NCBI RefSeq assembly: GCF_023702635.1
Contig: NZ_CP098455.1
Span: forward strand, 682,001-746,000
DNA from: Spongiibacter taiwanensis
Lineage (GTDB): Bacteria; Pseudomonadota; Gammaproteobacteria; Pseudomonadales; Spongiibacteraceae
Length of the DNA stretch: 64,000 nt
Reading direction: 5' to 3'
The notes under the pieces were generated by a model that saw only the letters and a list, made by a program, of their open reading frames with translations, was not told where the DNA came from and did not search any database. The position numbers were made by a program, and so were the translations under genes. This document shows, piece after piece, positions 18,480-25,719 of this stretch (position 1 is the first letter of the stretch; each line of letters begins with the position of its first letter).

Positions 18480-18900
18480 CCGAATGGCACTGACTTAAGC
18501 CTGTCACCCCGGTGAAGCCGGGTATTGCGCAACCATAATACCCCGGCAAACCTGGATTTCTGCCCTCGCGCACTGCTGTCCGGAATAATTTGCGCCACGG
18601 CTTGCAAGGACTTTACATCGTGGACACAAACAGCACCTGCCAGAGGCGAGACTTGATTTATAAAAGCCTAAATGCACAACCGGCCAGAGGGGTTACCGAA
18701 TATCGTCGTACCCGCGAACGCGGGTATCCAGTGATTGCTAACGTGCTGGGTTTTCTGGATGCCCGCATTCGCGAGCATGACGACATAAAAATTATTCCGG
18801 ACACTAGTGCGCGAAGGCGAGTATCCAGCAACGATAATACCCCAGTCAGCCTCAACTCCCGCCTTCGCGGGAATGACAATCTGGGTGATACTTATCTAAC
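18480..18900. repeat. Field of dispersed palindromic repeats (BIME/REP-like)
   Basis: Several short GC-rich palindromes lie here, for example TACCCGCGAACGCGGGTA near 18711-18728 and CCCGCCTTCGCGGG near 18859-18872. A related inverted unit at about 18760-18786 (CTGGATGCCCGCATTCGCGA) pairs with the first. A 21-bp block at 18567-18587 recurs exactly at 53431-53451, and an inverted degenerate copy lies at about 18784-18825. No credible protein-coding frame. This is the non-coding gap between sthA and the methyltransferase gene. Confidence 0.75.
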
Positions 18901-18998
18901 GTAAGCGCTGTCCATTCAGCCCTGACCTTGTCAGCGCTGCATCCAGCAAGATTACCACCGGCCCTCGGGTCGTCTAATTACCCAACGAGAGCCTCTGC

Positions 18999-19610
18999 GT
19001 GACCGCTTCTAGCCACACCAAAGCATTTTACGGACTGGACTGGATGACCAGCCGTCACCCCACTATTCGTCGATTGAAACGTCAAAGCCGCACCTCGTTG
19101 CACGGCAATAAAACCTGGAGCGCCAGCCTGGTACTGGCGGATTACCTGGAGCAGCACCCTTTGACCGCAGGGACACGGGTATTGGAACTGGGTTGTGGTT
19201 GGGGGCTGGCCGGTCTGTACTGTGCCAGCCGCGGCTGCGAGGTCACCGCACTGGATGCCGACGACAGCGTTTTTCCTTTCCTGGCAGCCCAAGCGAGCCA
19301 CAACGATCTTCAGGTTAGCACGTTGACTCAGGACTTTTCGAGCCTCACTGAGGCCCAATTCGAGGGGGTTGATGTGCTGCTCGGCAGCGATATCTGCTTT
19401 TGGGACGACATGGCCGCCGACCTTTACGACTGTATCAACCGGGCGTTGGAGGCAGGCGTGCAGAAGGTGTTGATCAGCGACCCCAATCGCCCGCCTTTTC
19501 TCGATGTGGCCGATGCGCTGATTGAATCGCAATTTGCCGAGCTTTTTCCCTGGCAAAGTAGCCTGTCCAGCCGCTATCGCGGCAGCATTCTGCTGATTGA
19601 GAACGCCTGA
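18999..19610 (+). CDS. Class I SAM-dependent methyltransferase (Methyltransf_16-like)
   Basis: 203 residues from a GTG start. Motif I is RVLELGCGWGLAGLYCA (about residues 63-79), followed by the acidic ribose-binding position ALDADDS and DVLLGSDICFWDD. The N-terminal SRTSLHGNKTWSASLVLADYL resembles the METTL21/lysine-methyltransferase-like family. The target could be a protein or small molecule and cannot be told from sequence. It lies 124 bp upstream of the PAP2 gene on the same strand, possibly the first gene of that unit. Confidence 0.8.
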   Translation: MTASSHTKAFYGLDWMTSRHPTIRRLKRQSRTSLHGNKTWSASLVLADYLEQHPLTAGTRVLELGCGWGLAGLYCASRGCEVTALDADDSVFPFLAAQASHNDLQVSTLTQDFSSLTEAQFEGVDVLLGSDICFWDDMAADLYDCINRALEAGVQKVLISDPNRPPFLDVADALIESQFAELFPWQSSLSSRYRGSILLIENA

Positions 19611-19734
19611 TTGACCGTCACCTGCGCCGCCAGGCTACGGGACATCTGCAGGTCACGATGTCGTAATTCTGCAATATAAACGTCACTGTGCTGCAACGTC
19701 AGCCGCGTAGAGTTCCTAGCATGAGGACACTACT

Positions 19735-20262
19735 ATGCGCTTAATACAGTCGATAAATCAGTTCGATGTAAGAATGTTTCTGGCCTGTGTGGGAACCCGC
19801 CATCAGCAGCGTCTGTCCCGCATTGCCTACGGCATTTCAAAAACCGGTGATGGCTACACCCAGCTACTGTTGCCAATTCTGCTCTACAGCATTGGCGTCA
19901 GCCAGGGGCTCAACTACCTCATTGCCGTGGCCCTCAGCTTCGCCGTTTGGCTGCCTCTCTACTGGGTGCTGAAAAATACCTGCCGCCGTCGGCGCCCACC
20001 TGCCGCCATCCCCGCCTTCAGTGCCAGCATCATCGCCTCGGATGAATTCAGCTTTCCCTCTGGCCATACGGCAGCCGCCTTCTTGCTGTCCACGTTAACC
20101 GTGTTGTTTTTCGGTGTGATTGCAGCACCCATGTTTTTGTGGGCCATCGCGGTTGCCGCCTCCCGGGTCATTCTCGGGGTGCACTTCCCCACCGACACCC
20201 TGGCAGGCGCGGCGCTGGGCATCATCATCGCCCATTTGGCCCACGCTCAGGTAATGGTCTGA
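19735..20262 (+). CDS. PAP2 superfamily membrane phosphatase
   Basis: 175 residues, with GAGGA eight bases before the ATG. All three phosphatase motifs are present: KNTCRRRRP, then FPSGHTAAAF, then SRVILGVHFPTDTLAG. Five or six membrane segments surround them. Family members remove phosphate from lipid phosphates such as undecaprenyl pyrophosphate or phosphatidic acid at the outer face of the inner membrane. It is the first gene of a tight four-gene run (gaps of 28, 6 and 9 bp), so it probably acts with the glycosyltransferase that follows. Confidence 0.9.
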   Translation: MRLIQSINQFDVRMFLACVGTRHQQRLSRIAYGISKTGDGYTQLLLPILLYSIGVSQGLNYLIAVALSFAVWLPLYWVLKNTCRRRRPPAAIPAFSASIIASDEFSFPSGHTAAAFLLSTLTVLFFGVIAAPMFLWAIAVAASRVILGVHFPTDTLAGAALGIIIAHLAHAQVMV

Positions 20263-20290
20263 TCGACCACTTCGGGTTTCAGGAAGCACA

Positions 20291-21349
20291 ATGAAGATAC
20301 TTTACGGCGTTCAGGGCACCGGCAACGGCCACATCTCCCGGGCGCGAATGATGGCAAAGCACCTCAATGCCCGGGGCGCCGATGTCCAGTTTCTGTTTAG
20401 CGGGCGCGACTTTGATAACTACTTCGACATGGAAGTGTTTGGCGACTACCAACTTCGCCACGGCTTGAGTTTTGCCACCCGCAACGGCCGGATCAGCCAC
20501 CTGCACACCGTGCTGGAGGCCAAACCCCTGCGGTTTATCAACGACGTTAGATCGCTCCCCCTGGACGATATCGACGTGATCGTCACCGACTTTGAGCCGG
20601 TCACGGCCTGGGCGGGCCGCCTGCGAAATAAACCTGTTGTTGGCATCGGCCACCAGTACGCCTTCGGTCATCCCGACGTCCCCCAGCGCGGGGTCGATTT
20701 TAACAACCGCCTGGTGATGCGTTACTTTGCCCCGGCCAAATACCGCATCGGCCTGCACTGGCACCACTTTAACGCCGCGATTGTGCCGCCGATTATCAAC
20801 CCCAAAGAGACGCTGCTACCGCCGACCCTGCCGCCGCACTTTGTGGTGTACCTGCCCTTTGAAAATCAGCAGCAGGTATTGGAAGCGCTGAACAAAATTC
20901 CCGGCTATCGTTTTATTCAGTATGCCCCCACCCTCGAAGACAAAGAACTGGGCAACGTCAGCCAGCGGCGCACCAACCTCCACGGTTTCAAAAAAGACCT
21001 TTGCAGCGCCCAGGGCGTAATCTGCAATGCCGGCTTCGAGCTGATCAGCGAATGCCTGCACATGGGCATTCCCGCCCTGGCCAAACCCGTTACCGGGCAG
21101 TCTGAACAGCTCGGCAATGCCGCCGCCCTTGAGGCCCTGGGCCACGCCAGCGTCATGCTGGAGTTCTCCCTGGATAGAATCAAACAATGGCTGGCCGGAC
21201 TGCCCCGGCAAATGCCCCAGCGCTACCCCGACGTTGCCGAAGCCCTCTGCGATTGGCTGATGCAAGGCCACTGGCACGACAGCGACGACCTGGTGCAATC
21301 ACTCTGGCAACGCAGCGGCGATCCACTGATCAGGGCAAAGGCGAGCTGA
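20291..21349 (+). CDS. MJ1255/VC2487-type glycosyltransferase (MurG-like)
   Basis: 352 residues, with AGGAAG before the ATG. The N-terminus, MKILYGVQGTGNGHISRARMM, is the Gly/His loop of the GT-B fold seen in MurG-like enzymes. The C-terminal half has GVICNAGFELISECLHMGIPALAKPV, the donor-binding motif. The overall sequence fits the MJ1255/VC2487 family, which has no defined acceptor. Cytoplasmic or membrane-peripheral. The next gene starts 6 bp after its stop. Together with PAP2 this suggests glycolipid or cell-wall glycan work. Confidence 0.88.
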   Translation: MKILYGVQGTGNGHISRARMMAKHLNARGADVQFLFSGRDFDNYFDMEVFGDYQLRHGLSFATRNGRISHLHTVLEAKPLRFINDVRSLPLDDIDVIVTDFEPVTAWAGRLRNKPVVGIGHQYAFGHPDVPQRGVDFNNRLVMRYFAPAKYRIGLHWHHFNAAIVPPIINPKETLLPPTLPPHFVVYLPFENQQQVLEALNKIPGYRFIQYAPTLEDKELGNVSQRRTNLHGFKKDLCSAQGVICNAGFELISECLHMGIPALAKPVTGQSEQLGNAAALEALGHASVMLEFSLDRIKQWLAGLPRQMPQRYPDVAEALCDWLMQGHWHDSDDLVQSLWQRSGDPLIRAKAS

Positions 21350-21355
21350 GATATT

Positions 21356-22450
21356 TTGTCTGTTGATGCCGACACCGCCTTTGGCCCCGAGCTCCCCAGC
21401 TTCACCGAGGTAATGGACCTGTGCCGGGGCCGCCTGCATCGGCGGCTGCCGGAGCTTCTGGCCACCGAGCAACTCTACCGGGTGTCCCGAGACCTGCTCG
21501 TTGCCCGCAACGAAGCCACGGTCCCCTTCGAGGACATGGAATTACCCATTGTGTCCCTCACCCTGGGCAACCCCGCACGCGCCCGACACTGTCTGGTGGT
21601 CACCGGCGGTATTCACGGAGTTGAACGCATCGGCACGCAAGTGCTGCTGGCCTGGCTGGAAAGCGTGCTGGAACGCTGCCGCTGGGACAAACACTGGCGC
21701 GCCCAGTTTGAAGATCAGATTGCCATTGTGGCCATGCCCCTGATCAACCCGGTGGGCATGATCCGCGGCTGGCGCAGCAACGGCAATTGCGTGGACCTCA
21801 ACCGGCACGCGCCTATTGATGCCGAAGACAAAGTCCCTTTTCTGGTCGGCGGACAGCGAATCTGGCGCAAGCTGCCCTGGTATCGCGGCCGTCGGGATGG
21901 CCCCTGGGAAGCCGAGTTTATTGGCCTGGAAAATGTCGTGCGCCGCTGCACCAAACCCGACAGCATGTGCCTGGCAGTAGATTTTCACTCGGGCTTTGGC
22001 TTTCAGGATCACCTATGGATTCCCTACGCCTACCGGCGCAGTCCCATTGAATCCATCGCCGACTATGTTTCCCTGAAGCTGTTGTGGGAGCGCAATTTCC
22101 CCAATCACAATTACGCCTTTGGCCCCCAGGCCCTGCACTACCTGAGCCACGGCGACATCTGGGACTACCTCTACATCAAAACGCGCAAGGAAGGTTTGCA
22201 GCTGCTGCCGCTGACTCTGGAGATGGGCTCCTGGCTGTGGGTCAAGAAGCGTCCCCGCCAGCTATTCAGCTTTGCAGGACTGTTCAATCCCACCGTGCCC
22301 CACCGTCACGCCCGGGTACTGCGCAGCCATCTGGTGTTGCTCGACTTCCTGCTCTCCGCCGCGCGCAATTATCATCAATGGCGCAGCGAAGGCGATCACC
22401 AACGGGAGATGCAGCAAATGGCCCAATCGCTCTGGTACCGTCAGTTTTAG
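21356..22450 (+). CDS. M14-type zinc carboxypeptidase-like protein (DUF2817-like)
   Basis: 364 residues, apparently from a TTG start 6 bp after the glycosyltransferase stop. The zinc ligands of M14 carboxypeptidases are visible: His and Glu in VVTGGIHGVERIG, His in AVDFHSGFG. The substrate-binding Asn-Arg is in CVDLNRH and the catalytic Glu in TLEMGSW. There is no signal peptide, so it is probably cytoplasmic. Family members trim amino acids or acyl groups; a peptidoglycan or aminoacyl-lipid substrate is possible given the neighbours. The start codon is the weakest part of the call. Confidence 0.82.
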   Translation: MSVDADTAFGPELPSFTEVMDLCRGRLHRRLPELLATEQLYRVSRDLLVARNEATVPFEDMELPIVSLTLGNPARARHCLVVTGGIHGVERIGTQVLLAWLESVLERCRWDKHWRAQFEDQIAIVAMPLINPVGMIRGWRSNGNCVDLNRHAPIDAEDKVPFLVGGQRIWRKLPWYRGRRDGPWEAEFIGLENVVRRCTKPDSMCLAVDFHSGFGFQDHLWIPYAYRRSPIESIADYVSLKLLWERNFPNHNYAFGPQALHYLSHGDIWDYLYIKTRKEGLQLLPLTLEMGSWLWVKKRPRQLFSFAGLFNPTVPHRHARVLRSHLVLLDFLLSAARNYHQWRSEGDHQREMQQMAQSLWYRQF

Positions 22451-22459
22451 GAGGCAACA

Positions 22460-23233
22460 ATGCAACCCGCCTCAGCACCGTCAGCCTGGCCAACGCACTG
22501 GGTATTTCTGCGCGGCCTCAGCCGCGAGCAACGTCACTGGGGCAATTTCCCCGAGCGCTGCACGACTGAACTGGGCTGGCAGATCACCCATCTGGACTTA
22601 CCCGGCTTCGGCGACCAGCACCGTCGGCTGTCACCCCGAACCATGAGCGCCATCGCTGCCGACCTGGCCGCCCGGATGCCCTGGCCTGACCCAGAAATAC
22701 CTATTGGCATTTTGGGATTGTCCCTCGGCGCCATGGCCGCCCTGAAATGGGTGGACCTACAACCCCAGCGCATCGCCGCGCTGGTGTTAATCAACGGCAG
22801 CGCCGCCGACTGCCCGCTGCACTGGCGACTACAACCCGGCGCCCTGCCCCCCATGCTGTCTGCCCTCGGCCGCCGCTCCATCAAGCAACAGGAGCGGGCT
22901 ATTCTGAACCTGGTCAGCAATCGCCCCTCGGCAATTGAAGCCGCGCTCAGCGACTGGGTGCAAATTCGCCAGCAAGCCCGGCTGCAAAAACGCAACGTCT
23001 TTCGGCAGCTGCTTGCCGCAAGCACTGCCCGCTCACCGTCAGCTGCGGCGATGGCAGGCATCGGCAAAGCCCTGGTGCTATCCAGCCGGGGAGATCGCAT
23101 GGTGTCCTGGCGCTGCAGTGAAAAGCTTGCCAGCGAGTACCAATGGCCACTGACACTGCACCCTGATGCAGGTCACGATCTGCCACTGGATGACCCGGAG
23201 TGGATTATTCGGCAGTTGGTGGCGCAGGCTTAG
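22460..23233 (+). CDS. Alpha/beta hydrolase
   Basis: 257 residues, with AGGAGG upstream of the ATG. The nucleophile elbow is GLSLGAMAALKW (Ser about residue 90). The acid is Asp in SSRGDRMVS and the base is His in DAGHDLPLDDP. A typical small cytoplasmic serine hydrolase of the BioH/MenH-like type. Substrate unknown. It is the last gene of the PAP2-glycosyltransferase-M14 operon. Its stop overlaps the end of the antitoxin relic on the opposite strand, which marks the border of the accessory region. Confidence 0.88.
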   Translation: MQPASAPSAWPTHWVFLRGLSREQRHWGNFPERCTTELGWQITHLDLPGFGDQHRRLSPRTMSAIAADLAARMPWPDPEIPIGILGLSLGAMAALKWVDLQPQRIAALVLINGSAADCPLHWRLQPGALPPMLSALGRRSIKQQERAILNLVSNRPSAIEAALSDWVQIRQQARLQKRNVFRQLLAASTARSPSAAAMAGIGKALVLSSRGDRMVSWRCSEKLASEYQWPLTLHPDAGHDLPLDDPEWIIRQLVAQA

Positions 23234-23328
23234 CTTTGTAGCGAGTGCGGGAAGGGATGGCTGGTCGACGCCTCATCAATCAAGGCATAGAGCTTGGCGC
23301 GGACTTCTGTGGCGTTCAGTGTCGTCAT
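23230..23328 (-). pseudogene. Relic of a Phd/YefM family antitoxin
   Basis: A 32-residue frame begins MTTLNATEVRAKLYALIDEA, the typical N-terminus of Phd/YefM antitoxins (normally about 80-90 residues). A ribosome site (AAGGTG) still precedes the ATG. After about residue 24 the similarity stops and the frame ends at the border with the alpha/beta hydrolase gene. The remaining antitoxin and any toxin gene are gone. Confidence 0.7.
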
Positions 23329-23450
23329 AAGTCACCTTCGCTCCGCAAACAGTACGCTTAACCGTACGCTCCGCCAACTACGCCGTAAGCAGGCGCGCCG
23401 CTTTATCGCGTCGGTCTGCCTTGTCTTGTCGTGGACTTCTTGGCAGGATA

Positions 23451-23465
23451 TACCAATATTTGGTA
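23451..23465. promoter_or_regulatory. Candidate ParD operator
   Basis: TACCAA-TAT-TTGGTA, an inverted repeat with 6-bp arms, lies 13 bp before the parD start codon. Ribbon-helix-helix antitoxins commonly bind such sites to repress their own operon. The site overlaps where the promoter should be. Confidence 0.5.
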
Positions 23466-23478
23466 CAGGAGGCTCCTC

Positions 23479-23718
23479 ATGGCTAGAAATACCAGCATTA
23501 CCCTCGGCCCCCATTTTGATGAATTCATTGCTGCGCAACTTGAAAATGGCCGCTATGGCTCCGCGAGCGAAGTAGTGAGAGCAGGGCTGCGCTTGCTTGA
23601 AGAGACTGAGAGCAAACTTGAAAGGTTGCGGCGCCTCCTTGATGAAGGCGAGCAAAGCGGGATAGCCGAGTACTCACTTGACAGTGTTATCGCAGAATTG
23701 GATAACGAAGCTCACTAA
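23479..23718 (+). CDS. parD: ParD-type antitoxin (CopG/ribbon-helix-helix)
   Basis: 79 residues from the ATG at 23479, preceded by AGGAGG; the frame is open 16 codons further without support. NTSITLGPHFDEFIAAQLENGRYGSASEVVRAGLRLLEE is the characteristic ParD ribbon-helix-helix. The acidic C-terminal tail would wrap the toxin. The stop overlaps the start of parE (TAATG), so the pair is translationally coupled. The antitoxin neutralises ParE and represses the operon. Confidence 0.93.
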   Translation: MARNTSITLGPHFDEFIAAQLENGRYGSASEVVRAGLRLLEETESKLERLRRLLDEGEQSGIAEYSLDSVIAELDNEAH

Positions 23719-24011
23719 TGCCCCCATTCCTGCTCACCTCCGCTGCCCGAAAAGACATTATTGATATTGGACGATTTACCTCTGAGAAGTGGGGAAAGCG
23801 TCAACGCGATAAATACCTCAAGCAACTTGACGATGCCTTCAGGTTGCTTGCTCGGCAGCCTGAAATTGGCCACGCTGCGGAAGACATAAAGCCAGGCTAT
23901 AAGAAGTTTAGCCAAGGCAGCCATATCATATTTTATCGATCTGGCACGGAGTCCAAGATTGTTGTGGTCCGCATTCTCCACAATAGTATGGATGTGGACC
24001 AGCACCTCTAG
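23718..24011 (+). CDS. parE: ParE-type toxin
   Basis: 97 residues, RelE/ParE fold: FLLTSAARKDIIDIGRFTSEKWGKRQRDKYLKQLDDAFRLLARQPEIGH, then GYKKFSQGSHIIFYRSGTESKIVVVRILHNSMDVDQHL. ParE toxins poison DNA gyrase. Length and the conserved C-terminal RILHxxMD motif are intact, so it is probably functional. The stop codon (24009-24011) lies inside the terminal inverted repeat of the following small element, so that element may have set the C-terminus. Confidence 0.93.
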   Translation: MPPFLLTSAARKDIIDIGRFTSEKWGKRQRDKYLKQLDDAFRLLARQPEIGHAAEDIKPGYKKFSQGSHIIFYRSGTESKIVVVRILHNSMDVDQHL

Positions 24012-24184
24012 CAGGCTGTTGATTTTCGTTTTCGAGGCGGCCAATGCAAGCGGAACGCCGCCCGGACAAAAACAGGCGAAAAACGGTGGGACCGACCCTC
24101 GGGTTTACACTTAGTAAATGAGCATATTGAGCCTGTTTTTAACGCCGCAGTGGCAACGCAGATAGAAAATCAACAACCTGCTAG
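24008..24184. mobile_element. 177-bp MITE-like element with 20-bp terminal inverted repeats
   Basis: The left end CTAGCAGGCTGTTGATTTTC (24008-24027) and the right end (24165-24184) are reverse complements at 19 of 20 positions. Inside, AAAAACAGGC and GCCTGTTTTT form a second inverted pair, so the element could fold into a long hairpin. No coding capacity. A target-site duplication is not evident. It resembles a miniature inverted-repeat element; the parent transposon is not in the window. Confidence 0.65.
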
Positions 24185-24291
24185 AGCCCATCACAGCAAT
24201 GTAAGCGGCTTGCGAAGCAACGCCTAGCGCATCCCGCGCAGGGCGCAGCGAGTGATTTGTCCGACGGCCCGCTTGTTGAATGCTTCACAAG

Positions 24292-24321
24292 GCGCACAAT
24301 CATGCGCATAATTGTGCGCAT
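24292..24321. promoter_or_regulatory. Overlapping palindromes upstream of ccdA, candidate CcdA operator
   Basis: GCGCACAAT (24292-24300) and ATTGTGCGC (24311-24319) are perfect inverted arms with a 10-bp spacer. A second near-palindrome, ATGCGCATAATTGTGCGCAT, spans 24302-24321. Both lie within 55 bp of the ccdA start. CcdA-CcdB complexes repress their own operon through such sites; binding here is inferred. Confidence 0.55.
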
Positions 24322-24344
24322 ATCGATTTTTGGAGCACTCGAAC

Positions 24345-24590
24345 ATGCGACCTTTATTCGACCTGAAAGCCCCGAAGAAACCGACAAATCTTAGTTTAAA
24401 CAGTGACTTACTGAAAAAGTGTAAGGCATTGAACATCAACCTCTCGGCCACCCTGGAGCAAGCTCTTGCTGAAAAGCTGGCTAAATCTAGCGCCGAGAAC
24501 TGGGCTGATGAAAATAAAAATGCCATACGCGCCTACAACCAATTCGTTGAAAAAAATGGATGCTTTGGGGATGAGTTCAGGGAGTTTTAA
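24345..24590 (+). CDS. ccdA: CcdA-type antitoxin
   Basis: 81 residues from the ATG at 24345, with GGAG about 10 bases upstream. It has an N-terminal ribbon-helix-helix (KKPTNLSLNSDLLKKCKALNINLSATLEQALAEKL) and a C-terminal toxin-binding tail (ENWADENKNAIRAYNQFVEKNGCFGDEFREF), both typical of CcdA. The stop overlaps the ccdB start (TAATG). It neutralises CcdB and represses the operon. Confidence 0.94.
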   Translation: MRPLFDLKAPKKPTNLSLNSDLLKKCKALNINLSATLEQALAEKLAKSSAENWADENKNAIRAYNQFVEKNGCFGDEFREF

Positions 24591-24907
24591 TGGCGCAGTT
24601 CGATGTTTATGAAAACCCTAGCGTAAATACCCGCACAGCATTTCCGTATCTTGTTGATGTTCAAAGTCCGGTAATAGAGGACATTTCCACGCGAATTGTT
24701 GTGCCCATTGGAAAGTTACAAAGTTTCAAGAACCAGGCAATGACAAAGCTGACGCCCGAAATTAACTATGACGGTGAACGCCTCTTGCTTCTTGTGCCAC
24801 AGATAGCGGCCATTCCCGCAAAATATTTAAAAGCTCCCATTGGCTCGTTAGCGCATTTTCGCGACGACATTATCGCGGCTGTGGACTTTGCTATCACTGG
24901 CGTTTAA
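24590..24907 (+). CDS. ccdB: CcdB-type gyrase toxin
   Basis: 105 residues, full length. The N-terminus MAQFDVYENPSVNTRTAFPYLVDVQSPVIED and LLLLVPQIAAIPAKYL match CcdB. The C-terminus AAVDFAITGV carries Thr-Gly-Val where the F-plasmid toxin has Trp-Gly-Ile. From memory the Vibrio fischeri CcdB also has Thr there and remains toxic, so this is that subtype rather than an inactivated gene. It traps DNA gyrase in its cleaved complex. Confidence 0.93.
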   Translation: MAQFDVYENPSVNTRTAFPYLVDVQSPVIEDISTRIVVPIGKLQSFKNQAMTKLTPEINYDGERLLLLVPQIAAIPAKYLKAPIGSLAHFRDDIIAAVDFAITGV

Positions 24908-24908
24908 T

Positions 24909-25029
24909 GCCTACCGCAGCGGCAGCCAGAACGGAGAGCCTTTAGTGCTAATTTTTGAGCGCCAGCGAGCAGCAGAGCAGCACAAAAGGTGCAGAGTTTT
25001 GGCTGCCCGACTGCCGGTTTTTGTCATGC
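24909..25029 (-). repeat. attC-like intergenic repeat A
   Basis: A 121-bp gap segment that overlaps the higA stop. Read on the minus strand it starts GCATGAC and ends GGTAGGC, close to the RYYYAAC and GTTRRRY ends of integron attC sites, with partly self-complementary sequence between. Its core (24980-25009) is similar to 26396-26427 in repeat B. No integrase is present, so the identity is tentative. Confidence 0.4.
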
Positions 25030-25314
25030 GCCAAGTGCGATAAGAGGCTGAACATGACGCTCAGGGCGGTGTGCGGAAAGGTCATGAGTGGACTGCAGGT
25101 TGAGCCAAAATTCAGGGGTAGTATTTAACGCCTCTGAAAGCAGCCAAGCAGTGTCAGGTGTAATTCCGCGTTTACCGCGCACAATTTCATTAATGCGCTG
25201 TACCGGCACCCCCAAGTGATCAGCCAAAGCCTTTTGGGTAACTTCCAAGGGCTCCAGGAATTCTTTAAGGAGAATAATACCTGGATGCGTAGCAATTCTA
25301 TTTGAAGGTATCAT
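25024..25314 (-). CDS. higA: HigA-type antitoxin
   Basis: 96 residues with a Cro/C1 helix-turn-helix of the VapI/HigA group (HPGIILLKEFLEPLEVTQKALADHLGVPVQRINEIVRGKRGITPDTAWLLSEALNTTPEFWLNLQ). It should bind its operator and the HigB toxin. It lies 13 bp downstream of the remnant of higB, the usual toxin-first order. Because higB is broken, this is now an orphan antitoxin that may still repress transcription or protect against related toxins. Confidence 0.93.
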   Translation of the reverse strand: MIPSNRIATHPGIILLKEFLEPLEVTQKALADHLGVPVQRINEIVRGKRGITPDTAWLLSEALNTTPEFWLNLQSTHDLSAHRPERHVQPLIALGA

Positions 25315-25327
25315 AAATCACCTGCTG

Positions 25328-25483
25328 TTAATGATAGTCCACGATTTGAACATCATGGGCCGCTCCTTCGCTCCAACGGAAAATAATTCGCCATTGATTG
25401 TTAATACGAATACTGTGAAATCCTTTAAGATCACCCTTGAGAGCCTCAAGATGGTTTCCTGGGTCTGATATGGCACTTCTCAA
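25328..25483 (-). pseudogene. higB: higB toxin, C-terminal remnant
   Basis: The last part of HigB is clear: PGNHLEALKGDLKGFHSIRIN, then NQWRIIFRWSEGAAHDVQIVDYH and stop. This is about the second half of a toxin that normally has 90-odd residues. Upstream of PGNH the sequence switches to a transposase fragment read in another frame, and an in-frame TGA precedes the remnant. The toxin is therefore almost certainly inactive. Confidence 0.8.
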
Positions 25484-25620
25484 TCAGCTCGTAGAGGGCA
25501 AATTCGAACGTGCCAGGCAGGATTTGCTCGGCAAAATTGATCACAACCATCGCATTCTGGTTGTAGTCGTAGGGTTTGAACTTGGGCATGCCATCACTCC
25601 CTGAGCGGATGCCGAATTTT
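25446..25620 (-). mobile_element. IS1182-like insertion sequence remnant (transposase N-terminus)
   Basis: A 47-residue frame from the ATG at 25589 begins MPKFKPYDYNQNAMVVINFA and continues EQILPGTFEFALYELIEK, the standard N-terminus of IS1182-type transposases (normally over 400 residues). It then runs into higB sequence out of frame and stops at 25446. The bases up to about 25620 may be the IS terminal region. The rest of the IS is missing, so deletion followed insertion. Confidence 0.7.
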
Positions 25621-25719
25621 AGAAAAAAACGCTGGTTTTTAAGAGAAAATCTACAGCCTCAACGCCAGTAGCAAGCGCGCCGCAATTTGGCGTCGACTTG
25701 CCTACTTTTGTTAGAACTT
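25621..25719. other. Intergenic between the IS remnant and the membrane-protein gene
   Basis: No gene or clear structure seen in this short stretch, which may include further IS-end sequence. Confidence 0.3.
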
